A stretch of DNA of 64,000 nucleotides from Paenibacillus sp. HWE-109 (GCF_022163125.1 NZ_CP091881.1:1612001-1676000), one strand, 5' to 3'. Shown: positions 1 to 9,775, numbered from the stretch's first letter. Program-made: numbers and translations. Notes: a model not told the origin generated them from the sequence alone.

Positions 1-1
1 G

Positions 2-673
2 GATAATCTGCGAAAAGCACTAATTGCAGCTAATATTAATTCCTATTTGGGGATACCTATTATTCTTTCTAATGGGAAGGAATTCGGAACATTGTGTGCT
101 GTTCATACAGATGCAAGCGATTTCAATAAGAAAGGCATACAAATGCTCCAAAGAATAGCGAAGTTGTTCTCCCATTACTTAGAGCTAGAGCGTATTGCCT
201 ATAGAGATTCCTTAACAGGACTTTATAACCGGCAATTTCTTTATAAATATTTTGAGGAAATTCCTGCGACAACAGGTGGAACTTTATTTTTTCTTGATTT
301 AGATGGTTTTAAAAAGATAAATGACATACTTGGACATGATGCAGGGGATTTGGTATTAAGGGAAGTGGCTTTAAGGCTTGAAAATTTGGTGCAGCAACAA
401 AATGGTTTTGCCGTTAGGTTAGGAGGAGATGAATTTATTATTAATATTAGTGATCTATCTTCCAAAGAAGAAATTAGTCAACTAGCGCAAACTATACTTT
501 CTCGTCTATCATCTTGGGACACTCAGCTAGAGGAGCTTCAACTGTCAGCTAGCATCGGGATTGTAACGTATTCTGCAAACGAGAACAACAACTTGAAAGT
601 TCTACTTAAAAATGCGGACAATGCCTTATATCGAGCAAAGGCAAGCGGAAAGAACGCCTATCAATTTTTTTAG
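2..673 (+). CDS. GAF-GGDEF diguanylate cyclase, 5' end cut by window
   Basis: The reading frame is open from the window edge, and residues before the first possible start (TTG at 47) continue the same fold, so the gene begins outside the window. The first ~55 visible residues look like the end of a GAF sensory domain. A complete GGDEF domain follows, with the active-site GGDEF motif intact at 422-436, so the protein should make cyclic di-GMP from two GTP. The four residues five positions before the motif read QQNG instead of RxxD, so the inhibitory I-site appears absent. There are no membrane segments in the visible part. The ligand of the GAF domain and the full architecture cannot be judged from here. 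Confidence 0.85.
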   Translation, partial: DNLRKALIAANINSYLGIPIILSNGKEFGTLCAVHTDASDFNKKGIQMLQRIAKLFSHYLELERIAYRDSLTGLYNRQFLYKYFEEIPATTGGTLFFLDLDGFKKINDILGHDAGDLVLREVALRLENLVQQQNGFAVRLGGDEFIINISDLSSKEEISQLAQTILSRLSSWDTQLEELQLSASIGIVTYSANENNNLKVLLKNADNALYRAKASGKNAYQFF

Positions 674-709
674 TCAAGCTATGTATCAAATAAGACGTGG
701 AGGAACAAC

Positions 710-1240
710 ATGATCAACATGAATAATATCTATCTTATTACTGACATTCCTGGTTATCCGCCTCAAATTAGTCGGTTGCTGTCGATGATGAATTATGCAA
801 GGCATACGACATTAGAATCTGTAAAAAATTTATCTGTGGCTCAATTGGATTTTTTGTTGGATTCTGAGAGCAATTCAATAGGTTCATTATTGCTGCATTT
901 CGCTGCAGTAGAATATGCCTATCAAGTGGAAACATTTGAAAAAAGAGAATTAAATGAAGCTGAAATGTTGATCTGGGGAGCGGCTGTGGAGCTCGGTGAA
1001 GCAGGACGGGAAAAGATTAAAGGCAATGATCTGATTTATTATGTGGATAAATTAAATGAAGTTAGAAACCGAACGTTTGAACTATTTAAAACGGTGGATG
1101 ATAGCTGGCTATACAGAGAAGAAGAGTTCTGGTATAAAAAACAAGCCAATCATTATTTTATGTGGTTTCACGTTTTTGAGGATGAAATCAATCATAGGGG
1201 TCAAATCAATTTGATAAAAAAGAGAGTGACATCAACCTAG
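710..1240 (+). CDS. DinB/YfiT-like four-helix protein
   Basis: A 176-residue soluble protein starting at ATG 710 behind GTGGAGG (697-703). Its helical pattern and spaced histidines (LLLHFAAVE near residue 64; WFHVFEDEINHRGQ near 150) fit the DinB/DUF664 metal-binding four-helix-bundle superfamily, which includes thiol-dependent transferases and damage-inducible proteins. The catalysed reaction cannot be told from sequence. It starts 37 bp after the GGDEF gene stop on the same strand and could be co-transcribed with it. No terminator is evident after it. Confidence 0.65.
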   Translation: MINMNNIYLITDIPGYPPQISRLLSMMNYARHTTLESVKNLSVAQLDFLLDSESNSIGSLLLHFAAVEYAYQVETFEKRELNEAEMLIWGAAVELGEAGREKIKGNDLIYYVDKLNEVRNRTFELFKTVDDSWLYREEEFWYKKQANHYFMWFHVFEDEINHRGQINLIKKRVTST

Positions 1241-1325
1241 AAATAGTAGGATCCACCCTGTAGATTACTCCCAAAACATTTTATATTAGAAAGTATAGGA
1301 CTGGGAGCAAAGGGAGGTTATCCGA

Positions 1326-2585
1326 ATGAATCAGTATACATTCCAGAAAAACGTGGCTGTCTATGAGAAAGCGGACATTTTGGTCGTAGGAGGCGGTCCG
1401 GCGGGTGTGGCTGCCGCTATTGCGGCGGCAAGGTGCGGAAAAAAAGTCGCGCTGCTCGAACAATCCGGACAATTAGGCGGAATGGGCACCTTGGGCAACG
1501 TCAGCGTATTTATGGGTGTTGGCAATGTGACGGGCATTTATCGTGAGATCATTTCCGAAGTGCTGCCGCAGCAGGCGGTTCCGGACGATCATAAAGGTTC
1601 GATCTGGCCGCAGTACAATCCGTTCCGTCTGCGGCATTATTTGAACGAGAAGCTGGAAAAGGAAGGCGTTCAGGTGTTGTTCCATGTCAGCTTCGCGGGA
1701 ACTGTTACCGAAGGGGGACGGGTAAAAGCGGTTATCGCGAATTCGCGCGAAGGTCTGTTGGCGTTCGAAGCGGATGTGTTCATCGACTGTACGGGCGATG
1801 GGCGTGTTGCCATCGAAGCGGGCGCTGACTATACCACGGGACGTGACGTCGACGGGTTGACTCAACCAATGACGCTAATGTTCATGATGCAAAATACCGG
1901 TCAGCCGGCCGTGCGGCAACTGCCGGAGGGCTGTTATCGTTACGAGAACATAGCCGAATTGCCGCAAGGAAGACTGCTCCATTGGGAGCAAAACGAACCA
2001 GGCAATCTGCTCGTCAATATGACCCGAGTGAAGGGGAACGGGGCCAACGTCAAGGACGTCAGCTATGCGGAAAAAGAAGCGGTGCGGCAAGCTTTCTCCG
2101 TCGCTGACTTTTTGCAGCGAAACGGATTCGAGAATTATGTGATTTCGCATCTTCCAGGTCAAGTTGGCGTCAGGGAGACGAATCAGATTGTCGGTCATTA
2201 TACGCTGACCGAGGATGATATTCTCTCCAGCCGGAGATTTGACGATGTCGTGGCGCAAACCAACTACGAAATTGATATTCACAATCCAGACGGCAAGGCG
2301 GGCACTGACGAGAGAGAAGTGAAAGGATACGATATTCCGTACCGCTGCCTGATTCCGCAGGGGGTAGAGGGTTTGCTCGTAGCGGGGCGCTCCATATCGG
2401 CCACGCATGTGGCTATGTCGTCGATGCGGGTTCAGGCGACGTGCTTTGCGCTCGGCCAAGCAGCAGGTGTCGCAGCCTCGATCGCGGTGAATCAAGGAAT
2501 TCCGCTGGAGCGTGTCAGCGCGGATGAGCTGCATGAAGCGCTGGGACTTCAGAATGTGTTGTTTTTGAAGAACACGCACAAGTGA
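1326..2585 (+). CDS. FAD-dependent oxidoreductase (FAD_oxidored family)
   Basis: A 419-residue protein with an N-terminal dinucleotide-binding motif ILVVGGGPAGVAAA (near residue 18) and a C-terminal FAD motif around GLLVAGRSISATHVA, the pattern of the FAD_oxidored (PF12831) family. There is no signal peptide, so it should be cytoplasmic. The substrate of this family is generally unknown; members often sit beside carbohydrate-use genes, as here. The start is supported by GGGAGG at 1312-1317. A strong terminator follows, so it is probably transcribed separately from the two-component system downstream. It is the cytoplasmic counterpart of the lipoprotein FAD protein at 16090-17595. Confidence 0.8.
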   Translation: MNQYTFQKNVAVYEKADILVVGGGPAGVAAAIAAARCGKKVALLEQSGQLGGMGTLGNVSVFMGVGNVTGIYREIISEVLPQQAVPDDHKGSIWPQYNPFRLRHYLNEKLEKEGVQVLFHVSFAGTVTEGGRVKAVIANSREGLLAFEADVFIDCTGDGRVAIEAGADYTTGRDVDGLTQPMTLMFMMQNTGQPAVRQLPEGCYRYENIAELPQGRLLHWEQNEPGNLLVNMTRVKGNGANVKDVSYAEKEAVRQAFSVADFLQRNGFENYVISHLPGQVGVRETNQIVGHYTLTEDDILSSRRFDDVVAQTNYEIDIHNPDGKAGTDEREVKGYDIPYRCLIPQGVEGLLVAGRSISATHVAMSSMRVQATCFALGQAAGVAASIAVNQGIPLERVSADELHEALGLQNVLFLKNTHK

Positions 2586-2610
2586 ATCAATCATTGAATC
2601 GTCCGTAAAA

Positions 2611-2663
2611 GCACAAACGGGTTCGCGCGTCGGAGCAGCAGCGATACCCGTTTGTGCATTTTT
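2611..2663 (+). terminator. rho-independent terminator after FAD oxidoreductase
   Basis: A 12-bp perfect stem (GCACAAACGGGT at 2611-2622 with ACCCGTTTGTGC at 2645-2656), a 22-nt loop and a short T tract. Confidence 0.75.
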
Positions 2664-2716
2664 GTGCATGTTGTTGTCATATCGTTCCTACATGTTCAGA
2701 TAAGGGGGCAGGGATT

Positions 2717-4333
2717 ATGTTTAAGTTGGTCATTATCGACGATGAGCCGGCCGTTCGGGGCGGGCTCAGCAAATTCGTGGAGTGGAGTGACTTTGGAATT
2801 GTTTTGGTTGGCACAGCGGATGACGGAGATACGGGGCTGGAACTGATTGAACGGGTGAAGCCCGACATCGTGCTGACGGATGTAATGATGCCGGTGATGG
2901 ACGGAATCCGTATGTCGAGAGACGTTCGGGAGCGATTCCCCGAGATAAAGATCGTATTCATCAGCGGCCATAATGACGCGAACTATTTGCGTTCGGCATT
3001 GCAGATTCATGCTGCCGACTATATTTTCAAACCGGTCAAACGGACAGAGCTTCAGAAGGTCATTGAAGGCGTCGTGCAGGATCTGTATGCGGAAGAAAAA
3101 GAGCGGCAGCTGCTCAAGGACATGCAAGTCAAGTTGATTCAGAGCATGCCGCTGCTTCGCGAGAAATTTCTGATGTCGTTGATTCAGGATAGCGTCGCAA
3201 AAGTTGAGGGGCTGCAGGAAAGAGCAGCGTTTCTCAATCTGGAACTGCCGCTCGAAACGTCTTATCTCGTACTCGTAATAACCGTTGACGATTCAGAGGA
3301 AGTATACGGCGTCCGTTCGGAGAAGGACAAGCAGTTGTTATCTTACTCGCTCTTGAACATTATTCAAGAACTGATCGATCAGTTCCTTCCCGGGTATGCA
3401 TTCGAGAACAGAGTCGCTGAATACGTTGCACTTCTGGTACTTGGCGATCGGCTGCAAGACCCGGAGGCTTCGCTGCTCTCGCTGGCAAAGGCAATCCGAG
3501 ACAATTTGCAGCGCTGGCTGAAGATCAGCGTTACGATCGGCGTCGGCGAGCGCGCTGAGAATATCGCTTTCCTGCCGGCGTCCTATCGGCATGCCCGCGA
3601 AGCGGCGGACCAGAAGTGGTATATGGGCAAAAACCAGGTGATCACGATGGACAGTCTGGAAATCGGCGCAGCCAGCCCGATCCGGTTCGATGCCAGCCAG
3701 AGTGAGCGACTGGTGTCGGTACTGAAATCGGGAGAGAAGCACCGATTGGAGTTGGAAATGGAAAGCATCCTCGAGCCGCTGGCGCAAATTCGCAAGGACG
3801 GCTTCAAGTACGGCCGGCAGGTAGGGCTGCAAATGATCGCTCTCGCCGGCAGGTTGCTGCTTGACCTTAACCTGCTTACCCGCGAAAAGGAAGAGCAGGA
3901 AGCTTGGACGCTGGACCAACTCTTGAAGCTGGAAACGATGGCGGAGCTGAAAAGTTTCGTAAGCGATTATCTATATGGCATTTGCTGCTGGATTCAGGAA
4001 AAGCGGAGCGGACGATCGAGTAATGTGATCGATCACATTCAGAAGTTTATATCCGAGAATTACGCCAAGAACCTGGCAATCGCGGACATTGCGGCTAGCG
4101 TTTACCTGAGCCAAACCTATGTCAGCTTACTGTTCAAGCAGGAGACCGGCGAGACGATTTACGAATATTTGATGAAGGTCCGTATCGCGAAAGCGAAGGA
4201 ACTGCTGCGGGATCCCCGCATCAAGTTCTACGAAGTATGCGAGCTGGTCGGCTATACGGATCCGAGCTATTTCAGCAAGCTGTTCAAAAAGATGACCGGA
4301 TTTACGCCAAGCGCTTACCGGGATCAGCAATAG
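2717..4333 (+). CDS. YesN-type response regulator with AraC DNA-binding domain
   Basis: A 538-residue protein. The start chosen is ATG 2717 (MFKLVIIDDEP), behind a G-rich Shine-Dalgarno site at 2703-2713; an upstream in-frame start at 2654 adds 21 unlikely residues. Receiver domain at residues 1-120 with acidic pair D8/D9, phospho-acceptor D55 (VLTDVMMP), S83 and K105. A middle region of ~300 residues follows, then a two-helix-turn-helix AraC domain from ~438 to the end (VYLSQTYVSLLFK and VGYTDPSYFSKLFKK). It pairs with the sensor kinase that follows and most likely activates the importer and xyloglucanase genes downstream when a sugar is sensed outside the cell. Confidence 0.93.
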   Translation: MFKLVIIDDEPAVRGGLSKFVEWSDFGIVLVGTADDGDTGLELIERVKPDIVLTDVMMPVMDGIRMSRDVRERFPEIKIVFISGHNDANYLRSALQIHAADYIFKPVKRTELQKVIEGVVQDLYAEEKERQLLKDMQVKLIQSMPLLREKFLMSLIQDSVAKVEGLQERAAFLNLELPLETSYLVLVITVDDSEEVYGVRSEKDKQLLSYSLLNIIQELIDQFLPGYAFENRVAEYVALLVLGDRLQDPEASLLSLAKAIRDNLQRWLKISVTIGVGERAENIAFLPASYRHAREAADQKWYMGKNQVITMDSLEIGAASPIRFDASQSERLVSVLKSGEKHRLELEMESILEPLAQIRKDGFKYGRQVGLQMIALAGRLLLDLNLLTREKEEQEAWTLDQLLKLETMAELKSFVSDYLYGICCWIQEKRSGRSSNVIDHIQKFISENYAKNLAIADIAASVYLSQTYVSLLFKQETGETIYEYLMKVRIAKAKELLRDPRIKFYEVCELVGYTDPSYFSKLFKKMTGFTPSAYRDQQ

Positions 4334-4369
4334 GAAATGAACGGCTTCCATGCCAAAGGAGTTGATCCA

Positions 4370-6169
4370 GTGAGAGAGGTCTTGCGAAAAAGAAGGAGCC
4401 TTGCCTCCAATTTGTGGGAGGGCGTTGTGGCGGCCAGGAGGTGGATGCTCGTCTACGGACTGCTGATTTTCCTGCCTGCGTGCATCATGCTATTCGTCTA
4501 TTATGATCAATCCTCACGGATTTTGCAGGAGGAGGTGACCCAGACCATGCAGCAGACGCTGAAACAGGCAGGTATTAATTTGAACTCGCGACTTAACTAT
4601 GTGCAAAATTCATCCAATTCTTTATTCATGAATCACAAGCTGTATGAGAATTTGGATCCCGCTAATCCGATCATCGAGCGCATCACCCAGTCGAAAGAGC
4701 TGCGCAATTTGCTTGAATCCGTTCAAACGGCGCCCGACATTGTCAGGGCACGTGTTTTTACCGATCAGGGGAATCTATACGGCTTCGATTTATTAAATCT
4801 TTTTCCGCTAGACAACTTGAAAGAATACCCTTGGCATGAAGAGATTATGAAAGCGGGCGGCAGCATCGTTTGGACGGGAATCTACGAAGAAAACTATCTG
4901 GACTCGGGCCCGGCACGGATTCTTTCCTGTGCCCGCCTGCTGAGACACCCGCGAAATTTCGATCAGACACTTGGCGTGCTTATGCTGGATGTTCCCGAGA
5001 AGCTGGTCGCCGACATCATATCCGAACTTGATTTTCCGGCTCAGAGCCGTGTCTTTATGGTGGATCGCAGCGGGACTATTATTTACAGTGCGGAGCAATC
5101 CATGATCGGCACTAAGGCTCTGCTCACGAGCGGGTCCGGTGAAGGAATCCTTGAACGGTCTGAAGGCGGCATGGACTTGTTCGAGGTGAGTGCCCCCATC
5201 AAAACTGCGGATTGGCGGCTCGTGCTGGAGGTGCCCAAATCTGGCCTGACGCACCGCGCGACCACGTTAAGTCAGTGGTCCGGCATCGCGACGATCGTCG
5301 GTATGACGATCATGTTTCTGATTCTCGTGTTCATGTTAATGGCTTTCATTATTAACGGAATGAATCGCCGGATCCGATCGGTCTTCAAGACGATCCGCAC
5401 GGAAGGCGTCGAAGGGCTGGAAGAGCGGGGCAGCGACTTCTATTTGCTTGAGCGGGTTGTCGATCATTTGGTGCATCGGGTGAAGGATTTGATGGAGGAA
5501 GCTTACCGTTCGAAAATGCTGGAGCGGGAGGCTGAACTTCGCGCGCTGCAGGCGCAGATCAATCCGCACTTTCTCTACAATACGCTGGATACGATCAATT
5601 GGCTGGCGATCTCCCGCGAAGCCGACGATATCAGTCATCTGATCGAGAGTCTGTCCGACTACTTCCGGCTCAGTTTGAATAAAGGAAAGGATCGTGTTTG
5701 CATAGCGGATGAACTGGAGCTCGCGAGAGTCTATTTGGAGATCCAGCAGAACCGGTTCCCTTCGACATTCGAGTTCGTGATTGAAGCGGATCCGGAGGCG
5801 AGCCGGTGCGTTATTCCGAAGCTGACGCTGCAACCAATTGTCGAGAATGCTCTGCTGCACGGCATCCGCAAGAACAAGAGCAAAATCGGGACCATCAGCA
5901 TTCGTGCGAAGCGGTATGGCGACGAGCTTGAGATTATGGTCAAAGATGATGGTATCGGCATGGAGGAGCAGATAGCCTCCAGCCTCTTGTCCACATCGCG
6001 CCCTTTGCTGAACGCCGAAGGTGGCAGCTCGTACGGGCTTTACAATGTGAACGAGCGAATCAAGCTGCTGGCCGGTTACGAATATGGACTTACGGTCCGT
6101 TCCCGATTAGGCGAAGGCACTTGCGTGATCATTCGTCTCAAGGCGATGCAAGAGGAACAAATTAAGTAG
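4370..6169 (+). CDS. YesM-type sensor histidine kinase
   Basis: A membrane sensor kinase that phosphorylates the preceding response regulator. Two membrane segments (about residues 24-45 and 304-329) enclose a ~260-residue extracellular sensor of the Cache type. After a HAMP-like linker comes the His_kinase box with phospho-acceptor H400 (QINPHFLYNTLD), then an HATPase_c domain with the N-box (LQPIVENALLHG) and a DDGIGM glycine-rich box. The GTG at 4370 is preferred because AAAGGAG lies 8 nt upstream; ATG 4337 (11 residues longer) has only a weak site. The gene follows the regulator almost directly and forms one operon with it. Confidence 0.92.
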   Translation: MREVLRKRRSLASNLWEGVVAARRWMLVYGLLIFLPACIMLFVYYDQSSRILQEEVTQTMQQTLKQAGINLNSRLNYVQNSSNSLFMNHKLYENLDPANPIIERITQSKELRNLLESVQTAPDIVRARVFTDQGNLYGFDLLNLFPLDNLKEYPWHEEIMKAGGSIVWTGIYEENYLDSGPARILSCARLLRHPRNFDQTLGVLMLDVPEKLVADIISELDFPAQSRVFMVDRSGTIIYSAEQSMIGTKALLTSGSGEGILERSEGGMDLFEVSAPIKTADWRLVLEVPKSGLTHRATTLSQWSGIATIVGMTIMFLILVFMLMAFIINGMNRRIRSVFKTIRTEGVEGLEERGSDFYLLERVVDHLVHRVKDLMEEAYRSKMLEREAELRALQAQINPHFLYNTLDTINWLAISREADDISHLIESLSDYFRLSLNKGKDRVCIADELELARVYLEIQQNRFPSTFEFVIEADPEASRCVIPKLTLQPIVENALLHGIRKNKSKIGTISIRAKRYGDELEIMVKDDGIGMEEQIASSLLSTSRPLLNAEGGSSYGLYNVNERIKLLAGYEYGLTVRSRLGEGTCVIIRLKAMQEEQIK

Positions 6170-6207
6170 GATAGGACTAGAAAGTGTCGGATTGCCCTCT
6201 ACATGAC

Positions 6208-6248
6208 GTACCCTCCTGCAGGTACAATGAAGCCATAAGTGCAGGAGG
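6208..6248 (+). promoter_or_regulatory. hairpin sequestering the permease ribosome-binding site
   Basis: CCTCCTGCA (6212-6220) is the exact complement of TGCAGGAGG (6240-6248), which contains the Shine-Dalgarno site of the permease gene at 6261; the loop is 19 nt. A competing small hairpin, GTACC (6208-6212) with GGTAC (6221-6225), would place the anti-SD bases in its loop. Confidence 0.55.
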
Positions 6249-6260
6249 TGCAACCACAAT

Positions 6261-7226
6261 ATGAGCGAGCTCATCACACAATGGAATGGAAAGGCAGGGG
6301 AGGTCAAGGTTTCGCGCAAGCGTGAAGGCAGGTGGCGACAGGTATGGCGGAACATCGATACCTACATGCTGCTGTTGCCTGGCCTGCTATTACTGGTGCT
6401 GTTCAAATACACACCGATGTACGGAGTCTTGATCGCGTTTCAGGAATACAACATTTTCGATGGGATCGCAGGAAGCAAATGGGTCGGACTTGAGCAGTTC
6501 CACAAGCTCATGCAATCTGCAGAATTCATGCAAGTGTTCACGAATACATTGCTCATCAGTGTATACAAGATCGTGTTGCTGTTCCCGATACCCATCCTTA
6601 TCGCCCTGCTGCTGAACGAGATTCGGTTCCCAGCGTTCAAGCGGACGATCCAGACGATTATCTACATGCCTCACTTCTTGTCCTGGGTCATCATCTCTGG
6701 CTTGTTCATGACGATCTTGTCTCCTTCCGACGGACTTGTCAATTCCGTAATTCTACGGCTCGGTGGCGAATCAATCCGATTTTTTATGGATAACCACGTA
6801 TTCCGAAGCGTCATCGTGTTCACGGCAGGCTGGAAGGAAATCGGCTGGAACGCAATCATCTTCATCGCCGCTCTCGCCAGTGTCGAGCAGGAGCAATACG
6901 AGGCGGCTTCGATCGATGGAGCGAACAGGCTGCGGCAGATGTGGCATATCTCTCTTCCCGGCATTATGCCGACGGTCATCCTGATGCTCATTCTCCGCCT
7001 GGGTATGGTGCTGGACGCGGGCACAGAACAGATACTGACGATGTATAACCCAACCGTCTACGCATCCGGCGATGTCATCGGTACCTTCGTCTACCGAATG
7101 GGTCTCGGCAAGATGGATTACAGTTTCAGCACCGCGGTCGGCCTTTTCAATTCGATCGTCGGTTTCATTCTCGTCGTCTCCGGCAACTGGCTCAGCAAGA
7201 AATTGCTGAACCGCGGGATCTGGTAA
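6261..7226 (+). CDS. carbohydrate ABC importer permease, LplB/UgpA type
   Basis: A 321-residue inner-membrane protein with about six hydrophobic segments and the EAA loop (EAASIDGANRLRQ) that docks the ATPase. It belongs to the LplB/YtcP branch of carbohydrate importers whose ATPase (MsmX/UgpC type) is shared and encoded elsewhere; none is found in this locus. Start ATG 6261 follows GCAGGAGG, itself inside a predicted hairpin. It is followed 11 bp later by the second permease and then by the binding lipoprotein. Given the xyloglucanase next door, the import of xyloglucan oligosaccharides is a reasonable inference. Confidence 0.92.
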   Translation: MSELITQWNGKAGEVKVSRKREGRWRQVWRNIDTYMLLLPGLLLLVLFKYTPMYGVLIAFQEYNIFDGIAGSKWVGLEQFHKLMQSAEFMQVFTNTLLISVYKIVLLFPIPILIALLLNEIRFPAFKRTIQTIIYMPHFLSWVIISGLFMTILSPSDGLVNSVILRLGGESIRFFMDNHVFRSVIVFTAGWKEIGWNAIIFIAALASVEQEQYEAASIDGANRLRQMWHISLPGIMPTVILMLILRLGMVLDAGTEQILTMYNPTVYASGDVIGTFVYRMGLGKMDYSFSTAVGLFNSIVGFILVVSGNWLSKKLLNRGIW

Positions 7227-7237
7227 GGAGGCCTGAC

Positions 7238-8119
7238 ATGCATATTCGTAAAAGAACGTTCAGCGACTGGGTAGTAGACATCTTCGTCTACGGCTTCATG
7301 ATTGCGTTAGGGCTGATTACCTTACTGCCCATGATTCACGTGTTCTCCAAATCTGTCAGTTCCGATTGGGCGCTTGTATCGGGACGGGTGAACCTGCTGC
7401 CGGTCGGCTTCCAGCTGGATACGCTGGTCAACGTCGCCACTTCTCACGCATTCGGCCGGGCTTTCGTCATTTCGGCCATCGTGACAGTAGCGGGGACACT
7501 TCTGAGCATCTTGGTAACGGCAATCACCGCTTATCCGTTGTCTAAGCGGCATTTGCCCGGCATTTCTGGAATCATGATATTATTCGTCTTCACGATGTTG
7601 TTTAACGGTGGACTTATTCCGAATTACTTGTTGATCCGTGAGCTGCATCTGCTAAACAATCTATGGTCTCTTATCTTGCCGGCGATGATCAGTGTTTTCA
7701 ATATGCTGGTGATTAAAAGCTACTACGAAGGGCTTCCCGAAGCGTTAGAAGAATCGGCGCGGATCGACGGTGCGAAAACATATATGATTCTATTCCGCAT
7801 CATCCTTCCGCTCAGTATGCCTGTACTCGCTGCGATCGCTTTGTTCTATGCGGTCGGCTTCTGGAACGACTACTTCAGTCCAATGCTCTACATCAGCGAT
7901 CCGTCGCTTAAAACGCTTCAACTGCATCTGCGCGATATCGTGATGGAGAACGATACGGCGAACGCGCTCAACAAGTCGGCCGACGATCTGATGAATATGT
8001 CACCGGAAAGTATCCGAGCCGCTACGGTAGTGGCATCTACCCTACCCATTCTTCTCGTATATCCATTCCTTCAGAAGTATTTTATTAAGGGTGTATTGAT
8101 CGGTTCCGTCAAAGGCTAA
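7238..8119 (+). CDS. carbohydrate ABC importer permease, YtcP/UgpE type
   Basis: A 293-residue partner of the preceding permease, with a hydrophobic N-terminal segment, further membrane spans and the EAA loop (EESARIDGAKTYM near residue 175). It ends with the typical QKYFIKGVLIGSVKG of this family. Start ATG 7238 sits 6-7 nt after AAGGAGG. Together the two permeases form the channel, delivering sugar bound by the lipoprotein encoded 77 bp downstream. Confidence 0.92.
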   Translation: MHIRKRTFSDWVVDIFVYGFMIALGLITLLPMIHVFSKSVSSDWALVSGRVNLLPVGFQLDTLVNVATSHAFGRAFVISAIVTVAGTLLSILVTAITAYPLSKRHLPGISGIMILFVFTMLFNGGLIPNYLLIRELHLLNNLWSLILPAMISVFNMLVIKSYYEGLPEALEESARIDGAKTYMILFRIILPLSMPVLAAIALFYAVGFWNDYFSPMLYISDPSLKTLQLHLRDIVMENDTANALNKSADDLMNMSPESIRAATVVASTLPILLVYPFLQKYFIKGVLIGSVKG

Positions 8120-8196
8120 TTGCTGCATTAACGCCGGCGGAATCCATACCGCTGCTTAATGATAAATTGCACTTCATATATAGGAGGGTTTAAAAG

Positions 8197-9726
8197 ATGA
8201 TGAAAACCATGAAATGGGTCGCGCTCCCTGTAGCGGTCAGCTTGATGCTTCTTTCTGCTTGCGGCTCGAATAACGAAGGTGAGAAAAGCTCTTCGGCGCC
8301 GTCCGCCCAGCCAGCGAATGCTGGTCCCAAGCCTGAATTGAAAGCGCTTATGCGCTTGGGCCCCAATTTCAGTAAAGATCCGATCGCCGCTATGCTGGAG
8401 GAGAAGACCGGGTACAAAGTAAATTACGAAGCGCTTCCGGTAGATAAGCCGGAGGACAAACTCAATCTTCTGATCGCTTCCTCCGAGCCATACGACGTCG
8501 TCTCAACGGGTGGCGATAGCAGTTCCAAAGCGATTTATGCCGATTATGCCAAAAAAGGCGCGCTGGTCGATCTGACTCCGCTTATTGAGAAATACGGCAA
8601 AAACATCAAAGCGTCATTGTCCAAAGAGACGCTGGAAATGGCCAAAGTCGACGGTAAAATCTATGCGATTCCGACGCGTACCCTCGAATCCGTCGGCACG
8701 AGCCTGATGATCCGCAAAGATTGGTTGGATAAGCTGGGTCTGAAAGTACCAACGAGCCCTGACGAGTTGCTAGCTGTCCTCAAGGCATTTAAGGAGAAGG
8801 ATCCTGGCGGTAACGGAGCCAAGAACATACCGATGTCCATCAAAGGCGACGTTCCGATGGTCGACAACATCGTCGGCGCCTTCGGCATGGTCAACGATTG
8901 GAACGATGTGAACGGCAAGCTGATACCCCGCGCTATGAATCCAGCGTTTAAGGAATATCTGATTTACATGTCAGATCTTTACAAACAAGGGCTGCTTGAT
9001 CAAGAGTTTGCAATCAACAAGGACGCAACGGTGAAGGAGAAGTTTACGAACGGCAAGGCGGGCGTGATCGTGTTGCATTGGGCCGACATTCCGCAGATCG
9101 ATGATGCACTGAAGAAAAACTTCCCGCAAGCCACGTATGCTTACATTCCCGCGTTGACAGGCCAAAACGGTCAGGCAGGTCTGGCACAGTCATCCGGATT
9201 CGACAGGCTGACCTTTATACCGAAAGCTTCCAAACATCCGGAAGATGCGATCAAATGGATCGACGCCAAGCTCGAACCGGATACGTTCAAAAACATGGCG
9301 ATCGGCGTAGAGGGCACGCACCATTCGGTCAAGGACGGAAATTATTACCCAATTTTGCCGATCTTCAATGACGAGCGCGGCTCGGCAAGCAACTATTTGT
9401 CTGGTATCGACGAAAACAAATACCCAATCTATTGGCAGGCGCGCGTCCGCAAAGATGATCGGCTTTACAAGGGCTGGGAATATCTGAACAAGCTGCAGAA
9501 GCCGGATGTGTTCAAGCAGAATCCGCTTGGATTAGCGCCATATTTCCCGAATTACTCCAAGGAAAATGCGCAGCTAAGCCAAATGGTCAACGATTATGCG
9601 GTCAAAATCATCGTCGGTGGCGAGCAGCTTACAGGATTTGACGCATTCACGGAAAAATTCAAAAAAGCCGGAGGCCAATCGAGCTACGACGAAATCAACA
9701 CATGGTACGCGACTGCTCGTAAATAA
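8197..9726 (+). CDS. extracellular solute-binding lipoprotein
   Basis: A 509-residue binding protein with a lipoprotein signal peptide ending in the lipobox LLSAC (Cys 21), followed by a Ser/Ala/Pro-rich linker. The rest fits the large family 1 sugar-binding proteins that pair with LplB/YtcP permeases. It should be anchored to the outer face of the membrane and capture oligosaccharide released by the GH74 enzyme encoded next. SD AGGAGGG lies 8 nt before ATG 8197. A stem-loop follows the stop codon. Confidence 0.93.
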   Translation: MMKTMKWVALPVAVSLMLLSACGSNNEGEKSSSAPSAQPANAGPKPELKALMRLGPNFSKDPIAAMLEEKTGYKVNYEALPVDKPEDKLNLLIASSEPYDVVSTGGDSSSKAIYADYAKKGALVDLTPLIEKYGKNIKASLSKETLEMAKVDGKIYAIPTRTLESVGTSLMIRKDWLDKLGLKVPTSPDELLAVLKAFKEKDPGGNGAKNIPMSIKGDVPMVDNIVGAFGMVNDWNDVNGKLIPRAMNPAFKEYLIYMSDLYKQGLLDQEFAINKDATVKEKFTNGKAGVIVLHWADIPQIDDALKKNFPQATYAYIPALTGQNGQAGLAQSSGFDRLTFIPKASKHPEDAIKWIDAKLEPDTFKNMAIGVEGTHHSVKDGNYYPILPIFNDERGSASNYLSGIDENKYPIYWQARVRKDDRLYKGWEYLNKLQKPDVFKQNPLGLAPYFPNYSKENAQLSQMVNDYAVKIIVGGEQLTGFDAFTEKFKKAGGQSSYDEINTWYATARK

Positions 9727-9731
9727 CGCAG

Positions 9732-9775
9732 TGCGGCAGTCTGCCGATGGCGCCTAGCCAGCGCAGGCTGCCGCA
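9732..9775 (+). other. intercistronic stem-loop after binding-protein gene
   Basis: TGCGGCAG (9732-9739) pairs with CTGCCGCA (9768-9775), extendable inward past a G-U pair. No T tract follows, so an mRNA-stabilising or processing role is more likely than termination. Confidence 0.55.

Noticed and set aside
1875..2669. 264-residue minus-strand ORF opposite the FAD oxidoreductase
   Set aside because: It is a shadow of the real gene and runs through its terminator; no recognisable product.
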